The translations under genes were made by a program, and so were the position numbers. Positions 9,801 through 21,386 of a stretch of DNA of 64,000 nt are shown in pieces. Numbering within the stretch: the stretch's first letter is position 1; the number at the start of each line of letters is the position of its first letter. The stretch comes from Penium margaritaceum (Eukaryota; Streptophyta; Zygnematophyceae; Desmidiales; Peniaceae): positions 19,414-83,413 of the forward strand of contig SZWC01000082.1 of NCBI GenBank assembly GCA_023375785.1. The letters are read 5' to 3'. Under the pieces are notes generated by a model that saw only the letters and a list, made by a program, of their open reading frames with translations, had not been told where the DNA came from and did no database searches.

Positions 9801-12800
9801 TGTGAGTGGTTGCGAGTGGTTGCAAGTGGTTGCGAGTGGTTGCCAGTGGTTGCGAGTGGCTCCGAGTGGTTGCGAGTGGTTGCCAGTGGTTGCGAGTGGT
9901 TGCAAGTGGTTTCGATTGGTTGCGAGTGGTTGCGCGTGGTAGCGAGTGGTTGCAAATGGTTGCGTATGGTTACCAGTGTTTGCAAGTGGTTGTAACAGGG
10001 TACAGTTGGTTATGTGTGGTTTTGAGAAGATGCAAGTTGTTGCGAGTGGTTGCGAGTGGTTGCAAGTGGTTGCGAGTGGTTGCAAATGGTTGCGAGTTCT
10101 TGCGAGTGGTTGCGAGTCGTTGCGAGTGGTTGCGAGTGGTTGTGAGTAGTTGCAAGTGGTTGTGAGTGGTTGCAAGTGGCTGTGAGTGGTTGTGAGTGGT
10201 TCCGAATGGATGCAAGTGGTTGCGAGTGGTTACTAGTGGTTAAGAGTGGTTGCAAGTGGTTGCAAGTGGTTTTGTGTGGGTGTGAGTGGTTCCGAGTGGT
10301 TGCGAGTGCTTGGAGGTGGTTGCAAGTGGTTGCATTTTTGCGAGTGGTTGCGAGATGTTGCAAGTGGTTGCATGTGGTTGCGAGTGGTTACAAGTGGTTG
10401 CGAGTGGTTGCAAGTGGCTACTAGTGGTTGCGAGTGGTTGCGAGTGGTTGCGAGTAGTTGCGATTGGTTGCGAGTGGTTGCAAGTGGTTGCAAGTGGTTT
10501 TTGGTGGTTGTGAGTGGTTCAAAGTGGTTGCGAGTGGTTGCGAGTGGTTGCGACTGGTTACGAGTGCTTGCGAGTGGTTGCGAGTGGTCGCAAGTGGTTG
10601 CAAGTGGTTGCGAGTCGTTGCATGTGGTTACAAGTGGTTGCAAGTGGTTGCAAGGGGTTGCAAGTGGTTGCGAGTGGTTGCGAGTGGTTGCAAGTTGTTA
10701 CGAGTGGTTGTGAGTGGTTTTGTGTAGTTGTGGGTGGTTGCGACTGGTTGTGAGTGGTTGCAAGTGATTGCGTATGCTTACGAGTGGTTGCGAGTGGTTG
10801 CGAGTGATTGCAAGTGGTTATGAGTGGTCACAAGTGGTTGCAGCTAGTTGTAAGTGGTTGCGAGTGGTTTTGCGTGGCTGCCAGCGCATGCGAGTAGTTG
10901 CAACTGGTTGCGAGTGGTTGCCACTGGTTTCGAGTGGTTGTGGGTGCTTGTAAGAGGTTGTGAGTGGTTGTGAGTGGTTCCAAATGGTTACGAAAGGTTG
11001 CAAGTGGATGCAAGTTATTGCAAGTGGTTGCAAAAGGTTGCGAGTTGTTGCGAGTGGTTGTGAGTGGTTGCCAGTGGTTTCGAGTGGTTGCGAGTGGTTA
11101 CGAGTGGTTGCGAGATGTTGCAAATGATTACGAGTGCTTGCGAATGGTTGCAAGTGGTTGCGAGTGCTTATGACTGGTTGAAAGTGGTTGCAAATGGTTG
11201 CGTGTGCTTTTGAGTTATTCCGAGTGGTTGCAAGTGGTTCCGAGTGGTTGCAAGCGGTTGCGAGTGGTTGTGAGTGGTTGCAAGTGGTTGCGAGTGGTTG
11301 CCAGTGATTGCAACTGGTTGCGAGTGGTTGCGAGTGGTTCTGAGTGGTTGCGAGTGGTTGCGAATGGTTTTGAGTGGTTGTGAGTGGCCGCGACTGGTTG
11401 CGAGTGGTTGCAAGTCGTTACGTGTTGTTGGGAGTGGTTGGGACTGCTTGAGAGTGGTTGCGAGTCCTTGCAAGTTGTTGCGAGTGGTTGCGAGTGGTAG
11501 CGAATGTTTGCGAGTGGTTGCAAGCGGTTGCAGGTGGTTGCAAGTGGTTTTGGTTGGTTGCGAGTGGTTGCAAATGGTTGTGCGTGTATTTGAGTGGTTG
11601 CGAGTGGTTGCAAGAGGTTTCAAATGGTTGCAAGTGGTTTTGAGTCATTGCCAGTAGTCACGAGTGGTTGTGAGAGGTTGTGAGTGGTTGTGAATGGTTG
11701 CAAGTAGTTATGAGTGGTTGTGAGTGGTTGCAAGTGGTTGCTAGTGGTTGCAAGTGGTTTTGAGTGGTTGGGAGGTATTCGGAGTGGTTGCGAATAGTTG
11801 CGAGTGGTTGCGAGTGCTTGCAAGTCCTTGCAACTGGTTGCGAGTGGTTGTAAGTGGTAGCAAGTGGTTGCAAGTGGTTGCAAGTGGTTGCAAGTGGTTG
11901 TGCGTTTTTGGGGGTGGTTGCCATTGGTTCCAAGTAGTTGCTAGTGGTTGCGAGTGGTTGCAAGTGTCTGCACATGGTTGCGAGTGATCACAGGTGGTTG
12001 CGGGCGGTTGCGAGTTGTTGCGAGTGGTTGGTAGTGGTTACGAGTGGTTCCGAGTGGTTCTTAGTGGTTGCAACAGGTTGTGAGTGGTTGCGAGTGGTTA
12101 CGAGTACTTGCAAGTGGTTGTGAATGGTTGTCAATGATGGCAAGGGGTTGCGAGTTGTTGCGAGTGGTTACGAGTGATTGCTAGTGGTTGCAAGTGGTTG
12201 CCAGTGGTTGCGAGTAGTTGCGAGTGGTTGCAAGTGGTTACGAGTGGATGTGAGTGGTTGCGAGTGATTGCGGTGGTTACGAGTGGTTGAGAGTGGTTGC
12301 GAGTGGTTGAAAGTGGTTGTGAGTGGTTGTGAGTGGTTGTGAGTGGTTGTGAGTGGTTGCAAGTGGTTGCAAGTGGTTACCAGTGGATGCAATAGGTTGC
12401 GAGTGGTTGCGAGTGGTTGCAAGTGGTTGATAGTGGTTGCAAGTGGTTGTCAGTGGTTGTGAGCGGCTACGAGTGGTTGCGAGTGGTTGGGAGTAGTTGT
12501 GAGTAGTTGCGAGTGGTTGCAAGTGGTTGCGAGTTGTTGCGAGTGGTTTGGAGTGGTTACGAGTGGTTGCGAGTGGTTGCGAGTGGTTATGAGTGGTTGC
12601 AAGTGGTTGCAAGGGATTGCGAGTGGTTATGTGTTGTTGCGAGTGGCTGCACATGGTTGTAAGTGGTTGCGAGTGGTTGCCAGTGGTTGCAAGTGGTTGC
12701 AAGTAGTTGCGAGGGATTGCGAGTAGTTACGAGCAGTTGCAAGAGGTTGCCAATGGTTGCGAGTGGTTGCGAGTAGTTGCGAGTAGTTGCGAGTGGTTGC

Positions 12801-15800
12801 AAGTGCTTGCGAGTTGTTGGGATTGTTTACGAGTGGTTGTGAGTGGTTGCGAGTGGTTTCAAGTGGCTGCGCATTGTTCTTAGTGGTTACAGGTAGTTGC
12901 ATGTGGTTGCAAGTGGTTGCGAGAGGTTGCCAGTGATTGCAAGTGGTTTCAAGAGGTTGTGAGTGCTTGCAAATGGTTACGAGTGGTTGTGAGTTGTTGC
13001 GAGTGGTTGCAAGTGGTTGTGAGTGGTTGCGAGTGGTTGTGAGTGGTTGCAAGTGATTGCGACTGGCTGTGAGGTTTTACGAGTGGTTAAAACTTGTTGA
13101 GATTGGTTGCGAGTGGTTGCAAGTAATTGTGAGTGGTTGTGAGTTGTTGAGAGAGGTTGCAACTGGTTGGGAGCGGTTGCGAGTTGTTGGGAGTGGTTGC
13201 GAGTGGTTGTGAGAGGTTGCAAGTGGTTGCAAGTGGTCGCGAGTGATTGTGAGTGGTTCCGAGTGGTTGCGAGTGGTTGCGAGTGGTTGCGAGTGGTTGT
13301 GATTGGTTGCGAAGGGTTGCGAGTGGCTGCGAGTGGTTGCGAGTGGATGCGAGTGGTTGCAAGTTGTTGCGAGTGGTTGTGAGTGGTTGCAAGTGATTGC
13401 GACTGGCTGTGAGGGTTTACGAGTGGTTAAAACTTGTTGAGAGTGGTTGCGAGTGGTTGCGAGGGGTTGCGAGTGGTTGCGAGTGGTTGCAAGTTGTTGC
13501 GAGTGGTTGTGAGTGGTTGTGAGTTGTTGTGAGTGGTTGAGTGGTTGCGAGTGGTTGCGAATGATTGCGAGCGGTTATGATTGGTTGCGAGTGGTTGCGA
13601 GTGGTTGCGAGTGGTTGCGAATGGTTGCGAGTTCTTGCAAGTTGTTGCGGGTGGTTGCGAGTCATTGCAAGTGGTTGCGAGTGGTTGCGAGTGATTGCAA
13701 GTGGTTGCAAGTGGTTGTGAGTGGTTGCGAGTTGTTGAGAGTGGTTGCGTTTGGTTGCGAGGGGTTGCGTATGGTTGTGAGTGGTTGCGAGTGGTTGCGA
13801 GTGGTTGCAAGTGGTTGCCAGTGGTTGCAAGTGGTTGCGAGTAGTTGCGAATGGTTGCGAGTGGTTACAAGTGGTTGCGAGTGGTTACTAGTGGTTGCGA
13901 GCGGTTGCGAGTGGTTGCAACTGGTTGCGAGGGGTTTGGAGTTGTTGTGAGCGGTTGCGAGTGCTTGCAAGTGGGTTTTGGTGGTTCTGAGTGGTTGCCA
14001 GTGGTTGCAAGTGGTTGTGAATGCTTGCATGTGATTGCAAGTGGTTGCAAGTGGTTCTGATTGGTTGTGAGTGGTTGCAAGTGGTTGCCAGTGGTTGCCA
14101 TTGGTTACATGTAGTTGCAAGTGGTTGGAAGTGGTTGCGAGTGGTTGCGAGTGGTTGCAAGTGGTTAGGAGTGGTTATGACTGGTTGCAAGTGGTTGTGA
14201 ATGGTTGCGAGTGGTTACTTGTTGTTGCGAGTAGGTGCAAGTGGTTGTGAGGCGTTGCGAGTGGTTGTGATTGGTTGTGTGTGGTTGCGAGTGGTTGCGA
14301 GTTGTTACGAGTGGTTGCGAGTGGTTGTGAGTGGTTGTGAGTGGTTGCGAGAGATTGTGAGTGGTTGCGAGTAGTTGCCAGTGGTTGCAAGTGGTTTCAA
14401 GTGGTTGCGAGTGCTTGCAAGTGGTTGTGAGTGGGTGCGAGTAGTTGCGAGTGCTTGCGAGTGGTTGCAAGTGGTTGCGAGGGGTTTTGGAGTGGTTGCA
14501 AGTGGTTAAAAATGGTTGCGAGTGGTTGCAAGTGGTTGCGAGTGGTTACAAGTGGTTGAGAGAGGTTGCGAGTGGTTGCAAGGGGTAGTGAGTGGCTGTG
14601 AGTGGTTGTAAGTAGTTGCCAGTGGTCGCGAGTGGTTGCGAGTGGTTCCGAGTGGTTGCAAGTAGTTGCAAGTGGTTGCGAGTGGTTGCGCGTGGTTGGG
14701 AGTGGTTGCGAGTGGTTGTGAGGGGTTGCAAATGGTTGTGAGGGGTTGCGAGTGGTTAGGCGTTGTTGCTATTGGTTTTGATTGGTTTTGAGTGGTTGCG
14801 AGTGGTTGCCAGTGGTTACAAGTGGTTGCAAGTGGTTGCGAGTTGTTGCGAGTGGTTGCGAGCTGTTGCAAGTGGTTGCCTATGGATGCGAGTGGTTGTG
14901 GGTGGTTGTGAGTGGTTTCGATTGGTTGCGAATGGTTGCGAGTGGTTGCGAGTGGTTGCGAGTGGCTGTGAGTTATTCTGAGTGGTTAGAAGAGGTTGCA
15001 AACTGTTGCGAGTGGTTGGGAGTAGTTGCGAGTGGTTGCACGTGGTTGGGAATGGTTGCAAGTAATTGCAAATCGTTTCACGTGGTTGCGAGTGCTTGCA
15101 AGTGGTTGCGAGTGGTTGTGAGTGGTTGCGAGTGGTTGCAATATGTTTTGAGTGGTTGCGAATGGTTGTGGGTGATTGCGAGTGATTGCGAGTGGTTGTG
15201 AGTGGTTGCGAGTGGTTGTGAGCGGTTACGAGTGGTTGAGATCGGTTGCGAGTGGTTGCAAGTGGTTTTGAGTGGATGTGAGTAGTTGCGAGTGGTTGCA
15301 ATTGGTTGGGAGTGATTGTGAGTGGTTGTGGATTGTTGCGAGTGGTTGCGAGAGGTTGCGAGTGGTTGCATGTGGTTCCGAGTTGTTGCGCTTGGTTGCA
15401 AGTGGTTGTGAGTGGTTGCGAGTGGTTACGAGTGGTTGCGATTTGTTGCGAGTGGTTGTGAGTGGTTGTAAGTGATTGCGTGTGGTTGCAAGTGGTTGCG
15501 CGTGGTTCCGAGTGGTTGGGACTAGTTGCAAGGGGTTGTCGGTGGTTGCCAGTGGTTGTCAGTGGTTGTGAGTGGTTGCGAGTGGTAGCGAGCAGTTATG
15601 AGTGGTTGCAAGTGGTAACGAGTGGTTGCGAGTGGTAGCGAGTGGTTACAAGTGGTTGCGAGTGGTTGCCTGTCGTTGCGAGTGGTTGGAAGTTGTTCCG
15701 AGTACCTGCGATTTATTGCAAATGGTTGCAAGTCATTATGAGTCGTTGTGAGTGGTTTTTGTGGTTGCGAGTCATTGCGAGTGGTTGCAAATGGTTGTGA

Positions 15801-15892
15801 GTGGTTTTGTATGGTTGCGAGTGGTTGCGAGTGGTTGCAAGTGGTTGCGAATGGTTGCGAGTGGTTGCAAGTGGTTGCGAGTGGTTGCGGGT

Positions 15893-15930
15893 TGTTACGG
15901 GGGGTTGCGAGCGGTTGCGGAGGTTGCGAC
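15893..15930 (+). repeat. Phase-breaking satellite landmark, GGAGGTTGCGAC subtype
   Basis: A recognisable variant block, TTACGGGGGGTTGCGAGCG followed by GTTGCGGAGGTTGCGAC, breaks the 10-bp register. The same subtype recurs at 37907-37942. The flanking DNA is also similar, for example the GTGAATAATTGCAAGTGG stretch near 16267 and near 38308. Confidence 0.75.
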
Positions 15931-18900
15931 TGGTTGGGAGTCCTTGCGAGTGGTGTCGAGTGGTTCCAAGTGGTTGCAAGTGATTACGACATGTTGGAAG
16001 TGATTGCAAGTGGTTGCAAGTGATTGCAAGTGGTCGCGAGTGGTTACGAGTGGTTGCGAGTGGTTGCGATTGGTTACAAGTGGTTGCGAGTGCTTGCAAG
16101 TGCTTGCAATAGGTTGCGAGTGGTTGCGAGTTGTTGCAAGTGGTTGTGACTGGTTCTGACTGGTTGCAAGTGGTTGAAAATGGCTACGAGTGCTTGCTAG
16201 TGGTTGCGAGTTGTTGGGAGTGGTTGTGAGTGGTTGCCAGTGGTTGCGAGTGATTGCGAGTGGTTGTGAATAATTGCAAGTGGTTGCGAGTGGCTGCGAG
16301 TGGTTGCAAATGGTTCCGAGTGGTTGCAAGTGGTTGAAGGTGGCTGCGAGTGGATGCGACTGGTTGCAAGTGGTTGCGAATCGTTGCCAGAGGTTGTGAG
16401 TGGTTGCGAGAGGTTGCGAGTGCTTGCGAGTGGTTGCCAGTGGCTGCGAGAAGTTGCGAGTGGTTGCGAGTGGTTGTGAGTGGTTGTGAGTGGTCGCGAG
16501 TGGTTGCGAGTGGTGGCCTGTGGTTCCCAGTGGTTTTCAGTGGTTGCAAGTGCTTGCAAGCGGTTGCGAGTGGTTGCGAGTGATCGCAAGTGGTTGCGAG
16601 AGGTTGCAAGTGATTTTGAGTTGTTTTCGAGTCGTTGCGACTGGTTGCAAGTGGTTGCGAGTGGTTGCGAGTCATTGCGAGTGGTTGCAAGTGGTTGCGA
16701 GTGGTTGTGACTGGTTGCAAGTGGTTGTGAATGGTTGCAAGTGGTTGCGAGCGGTCGCGAGTGGTTGCAAGTGGTTGTGAGTGGTTGTGAGTGTTTGCGA
16801 GTGGTTGCGAGTGGGTGTCAGAGGTTGCGAGTGGTTGCAAGTGGTTTGGACTGGTTGCAAGTGATTGTGGGTGGTTGTGAGTGGTTGCGAGTGGTTGTGA
16901 CTGGTTGTGAGTGGTTGCGAGTGGTTGCAAGTGGTTCCAAGTGGTTGGGAGTGGTTGGGAGTGGTTCCGAGTGGTTAGGAGTGGTCGCGAGTGGTTGCGA
17001 GTGATTGCGAGTGGTTGCGAGTGGTTGCGAGTGGTTGGGAGTGGTCGAGAGTGGCTGTGAGTGGTTGCGAGTGGTGGAGAGTGGTTGCGAGTGGTTGCGA
17101 ATGGTTGCGAGTTGTTGCGAGTGGCTGCGAGTGGTTTTGAGTGGTTGCGAGTGGTTGCGAGATGTTTTGATTGGTTGCAAGTGGTTGCAAATGATCGCGA
17201 GTGACTGTGAGTGGTTGCTAGTGGTTGCGAGTGGTTGTAAGTGGTTGCGAGTGGTTGCAAGTGGTTGCAAGTGGTTGTGAGTGGTTGCGAGTGGTTTCGA
17301 GTGGTTGTGAGTGGTTACGAGTGCTTGCAAGTGGTTGTGAGTGGTTGCGAGAGGTTGCGAGTGGTTGCAAATGGTTAGGAGTGGTTGCAAGTGGTAACAA
17401 GTGGTTGCCAGTGGTTGCGAGTGATTGCGAGTGGGTGCGAGCGGTTGGGAGTGATTGCGAGTTGTTGCAAGTGGTTATGAGTGGTTGCGAGTGGTTGCAA
17501 GTGGTTGGGGGTGATTGCGAGTTGTTGCAAGTGGTTGCGAGGATTTGCATATAGTTATGAGTGGTTACCAGTGGATGCCAGTGGTTGCGAGTGGTTGCGA
17601 GTGGTTGTGAATTGTTACAAGTGGTTGCGAGTGGTTGCGAGATGTTGCGAGTGCCTGCGAGTGGGTGCGAGTGGTTCCGAGTGGTTGTGAGTGCTTGTGA
17701 TTGGTTGTGAGTAGTTGCAAGTTGTTGTGAATGTTTGCAAGAGGTTGCGAGTGGTTGGGAGTTGTTGCGAGTGGTTGCGAGTGATTGCGAGTGGTTGGGA
17801 GTGGTGGCGAATGGTTGCAAATGGTTGCGAGTGGTTGCAGGTGGTTGAATTTGGTTGCAACTGGTTATGAGTGGTTGCGAGTGGTTGTGAGTGGGTGTGA
17901 GTGCTTGCGAGTGGTTGCGAGTGGTTATGAGTGGTTGCGAGTGGTTGTGAGTGGTTGTGTGTGGTTGCGAGTGGCTGCAAGTGGTTGCGAGTGGTTGCGA
18001 GTGTTTGAGAGTGGTTGCGAGTGGTTGTGATTGGTTGTGAGTGGTTGCGAGCAGTTGTGAGTGGTTGCGAGTGGTTGCAAGTGGTTTCAAGTGGTTGCGA
18101 GTGCTTGCAAGTGGTTGCAAGTGGCTGCGAGTGGTTGCAAGTGCTTGCGATTGGTTGGAAGTGGTTGCGAGGGGTTTTCGAGTAATTGCAAGTGGTTGCC
18201 AGTGGTTGCGAGTGGTTGGGCGTGGTTGCTAGTGGTTGCAAGTGGTTGCAAGTGGTTGCGAGTGGTTGCAACTGGTTGTCAGTGGTTGTGAGGAGTAGCG
18301 AGTGGTTTTGAGTGGTTGCGAGTGGTTGCGAGTGGTTGCGAGTGGTTGCGAGTGAATGCAAGTGGCTCCCAGTGGTTGGGAATGGTTGCCAATGGTTGCA
18401 CGTGATTACGAGTGGTTTTGAGTGGTTGTGCCTGCGTGTGAATGGTTGCGAGTGGTTGTGAGTTGTTGCGAGTAGTTGCAAGTGGTTGCGATTGGTTGTG
18501 AGTGGTTGCAACTTGTCGTGAGAGGTTGTGAGTGGTTACGCAGTGTTGCTATTGGTTTTGAGTGGTTGCGAATGGTTGCCAGTGATTGCAAGTGGTTCCC
18601 AGTGTTTGCGAGTGGCTGCGAGTGGTTGCGAGCTCTTGCAAGTGGTTGCCTGTGGTTGTGAGTGGTTGCGAGTGGTTACGAGATGTTGTGGGTGGTTGCG
18701 AGTGATTGCGAATGGTTGTGCGTGGTTGCCAGTGGTTGCAAGAGGTTGCGAACTGTTGCCAGTGGTTGCGAGTAGATGCAAGTGGTTGCAAGTGGTTACG
18801 AATAGTTGCAAGTTATTGCAAGTGGTTTCAAGTGGTTGCGAGTGATTGCAAGTGGTTGCGAGTGATTGTGAGTGGTTGCAAGTGATTGCAAGTGGTTATG

Positions 18901-19880
18901 AGTGGTTGTGAGTGGTACTGAGTGGTTGTAAGTTGTTGCGAGCGGTTGCGAGAGGTTTCGAGTGACTGCAAGTGGTTGCGAGTGGTTGCAAGTGGTTGCC
19001 AGTGGTTGCGAGTGGTTGCGAGTGGTTGCAAGTGCTTGCGGTTGGTTGCAAGTGGTTGTGAGTGGTTGCAAGAGGTTGCAAGTGGTTGCGAGTGGTGGCC
19101 AGTGGTTGCGAGTGGTTGCGAGTAGTTGCAAGTTGTTGTGATTGGTTGTGAGTGGTTACTAGTGGTTGCGGGTGGTTGCAAGTGGTTGTGAGTGGTTGCA
19201 AGAGGTTGCAAGTGGTTGCGAGTGGTGGCCAGTGGTTGCGAGTGGTTGCGAGTAGTTGCAAGTTGTTGTGATTGGTTGTGAGTGGTTACTAGTGGTTGCG
19301 GATGGTTGCTAGTGGTTGTGAGCAGTTATGAGTGGTTGCAAGTGGTTGCAAGTGGTTGCGAGTGGTTGCAAGTGGTTGCGAGTCGTTGCGAGTCGTTGCG
19401 AGTGGTTGGAAGTGGTTGCGAGTGGTTGCAAGTGGTTGCAGGTGGTTGCAAGGGGCTGCCATTAGTTATGAGTGGTTTTGTGTGGTTGTGAGTGATTGCG
19501 AGTGGTTGCGAGTGGTTGTGAGTGGTTGCGTATGGTTTTGAGTGGTTGTAAGTGGTTGCAAGTGGTTGCGAGTCGATGCCAGTGGTTGCGAGTTGTTAGG
19601 TGTGGTCGCGAGCGGTTGCGGATGTTGTGACTAGTAGTGAGTGGTTGCAAGTGGTTGGGAGTGGTTGCGAGTGGTTGGGAGTGGTTGCGAGTGGTTGCGA
19701 GTGGTTGCGTATGGTTGCAAATTGTTGCGAGTGGTTGTGAGTGGTTGCAAATGGTTACGAGTGGTAAGGAGTGGTTGTGAGTGGTTGCGAGTGGTTGGGA
19801 GTGGTTACGAGTGGTTGCGAGGGGTTACTAGTGGTTGCGAGCAGTTGCGAGTGGTTGCGACTGGTTGCAAGTGGTTCGGA

Positions 19881-19885
19881 GTGGG
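19881..19885. repeat. Target-site duplication of gypsy element 1, left copy (GTGGG)
   Basis: GTGGG directly precedes the left LTR and is repeated at 35267-35271 directly after the right LTR. A perfect 5-bp duplication is the normal size for Ty3/gypsy insertion and fixes both element ends. Confidence 0.92.
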
Positions 19886-21210
19886 TGATGCCCCCAATTT
19901 TGCTGCGCACGATGCTACTTCCGCGCTTTCTGACGCCGCATTTGCTCTGCTCCGCGATTTTGCCGTTCCGCGATTCTGCTGATCACTCCTCCGCTACCTC
20001 TCCTGGATTTCCGCGGAAGCTCCGCACCTTCTGGGTCCCAGCCGTAGGCAGTGCTCCGCGGCTCCCTCCTTGCCAGCACGAGAGTCCGCCACCTCGTGGC
20101 CTCTGACTTCTTCGCCCGCAGAACCCCGTTCCGCGGTCGTGTGCAAGGCCGCAGAGACACCAACAGCACTCTTTGCCCAACTTGTGCTCCCTGGTGACGA
20201 CAGCACTCAGTGGTGTCTTGGGTTGCTCTCAGGAGGGGTGGATTGAGCAGTATGTTCCGCGCGTACCTAAAGGACATGAATTTGTCCTCCGCGGAACAAG
20301 TCCGCGGAGAGCACAGTTGCAAGTTCCTCAACTGGTGCGGATCTTAGAGGGTGGAGCGTGGGTGTGAACCAAGACCAGCACTCGCGCGGATTGATGAGAC
20401 AGAGGGATTCTTGAACTTATCAGTGGGAAATAGACTTGTATTAACTCAAGTCACAAGAGTTTAGACAAAGGGGAGGCACGTTCAGTCATCGGCCAGATTA
20501 TGCTAGTCCCTCCGCTACAGTCCTACTTTATCTCCACCAAAGCTAGCTTTTTAGATACCTCTTATCACTCCTACCCTTATTTCAGACTCCGCGCGGCGCG
20601 CTACCCGCGCCGCGGGTCTCGTCCTTGACACACACGCACACACTCTTCACTACTATAATTCCTTGTTCTGCCACTACATCTTCCTCTAGTCCGCGGCTTG
20701 AACGCTCGAGGTCTTGTGTTCTTCCTTGAATCTTTGTCTTCGCGCGGTGCGTCCTCCCGGTCCTCCTGCTTGATTATCGCTGCCCATCTTGAGCTCTCAT
20801 TGGTCGAGCTTTCCTTTGACGTCTGATCCTGCCGTCGTGCATCTCTGCACGTCCGCCACTTCAGCTTCTTCGCAGCTCGACCTCTGTTCCCTTCTCACCG
20901 CGGATTCTCATCCTACTCTTCCTCCCTTCCCTGTTCTTCCGTAGCCATTTTTGGCCTCCTGGCGGCAACTTTTCCCGCCTCTTTTCCCCGATTGCTTCTA
21001 GATTTCGCGCCTCTCCACGCTCTACCGCAATTCTGTCGCGGGAGCCAGCATGCCTTGCGCGTTCTCCGACACTCCGCGGTTCCCCTGTTTTCCTCCTCCG
21101 CGGATCACTGGCCGCGGAAGCTTTGTTCCGCGGATCTGTGGATGGCGGTGATTTATCCTCCTCGGATCCATCTTTTCCTCAGCAAAGATGCGATGGATCC
21201 TCGCCTGACA
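19886..21210 (-). repeat. Gypsy 1 LTR, downstream (3') copy
   Basis: A 1325-bp LTR, on the plus strand starting TGATGCCCCC and ending CGCCTGACA, so it has TG...CA ends on both strands. It matches 33940-35266 along its whole length. It holds twelve CCGCGG hexamers, far more than chance in 1.3 kb. No clear TATA box was found on the minus strand. Confidence 0.93.
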
Positions 21211-21235
21211 CTGATGCCCCCAACCCCCCTTTTCC
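21211..21235 (-). other. Gypsy 1 polypurine tract
   Basis: On the minus strand the bases before the 3' LTR read GGAAAAGGGGGGTTGGGGG followed by CATCAG. This purine-rich run in the expected position would prime plus-strand DNA synthesis. Its GGGGGCATCA end resembles the last bases of the LTR itself. Confidence 0.75.
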
Positions 21236-21386
21236 AAGACTCTATCCCAGAGTCTCCTTACTGCAACAGGCGAGTGAACTTTCCTTGGGGAGCTGGCTGC
21301 CGCCGCTGTTGACGAGGGCGGTAGTAGGTTTCCACCTCTCCACCTTCACGCTGATACCGTGCGGAGTATTCTTGATGCACATACAG

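Larger units (their letters stand above)
3819..19885 (+). repeat. Decamer satellite array, segment 1 (consensus TTGCGAGTGG)
   Basis: About 16 kb of near-perfect 10-bp tandem repeats. The commonest units are TTGCGAGTGG, TTGCAAGTGG and TTGTGAGTGG, which differ by a single transition at the CpG. The plus strand is rich in G and T with about one C per unit. Local duplications show at 5081/5241 (160 bp apart), 5821/5911 (90), 6601/6711 (110), 7211/7492 (281), 13061/13401 (340) and 19071/19201 (130). Reading frames here are by-products: 10 is not divisible by 3, so every frame on a strand yields the same ten-residue cycle. No gene is supported. The left edge is the hAT end and the right edge is the gypsy LTR, so the array continues across both insertions. 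Confidence 0.95.

Noticed and set aside
3819-19885. Telomeric or subtelomeric repeat
   Set aside because: The unit TTGCGAGTGG is unlike TTTAGGG-type telomere repeats and no such repeat is seen nearby.
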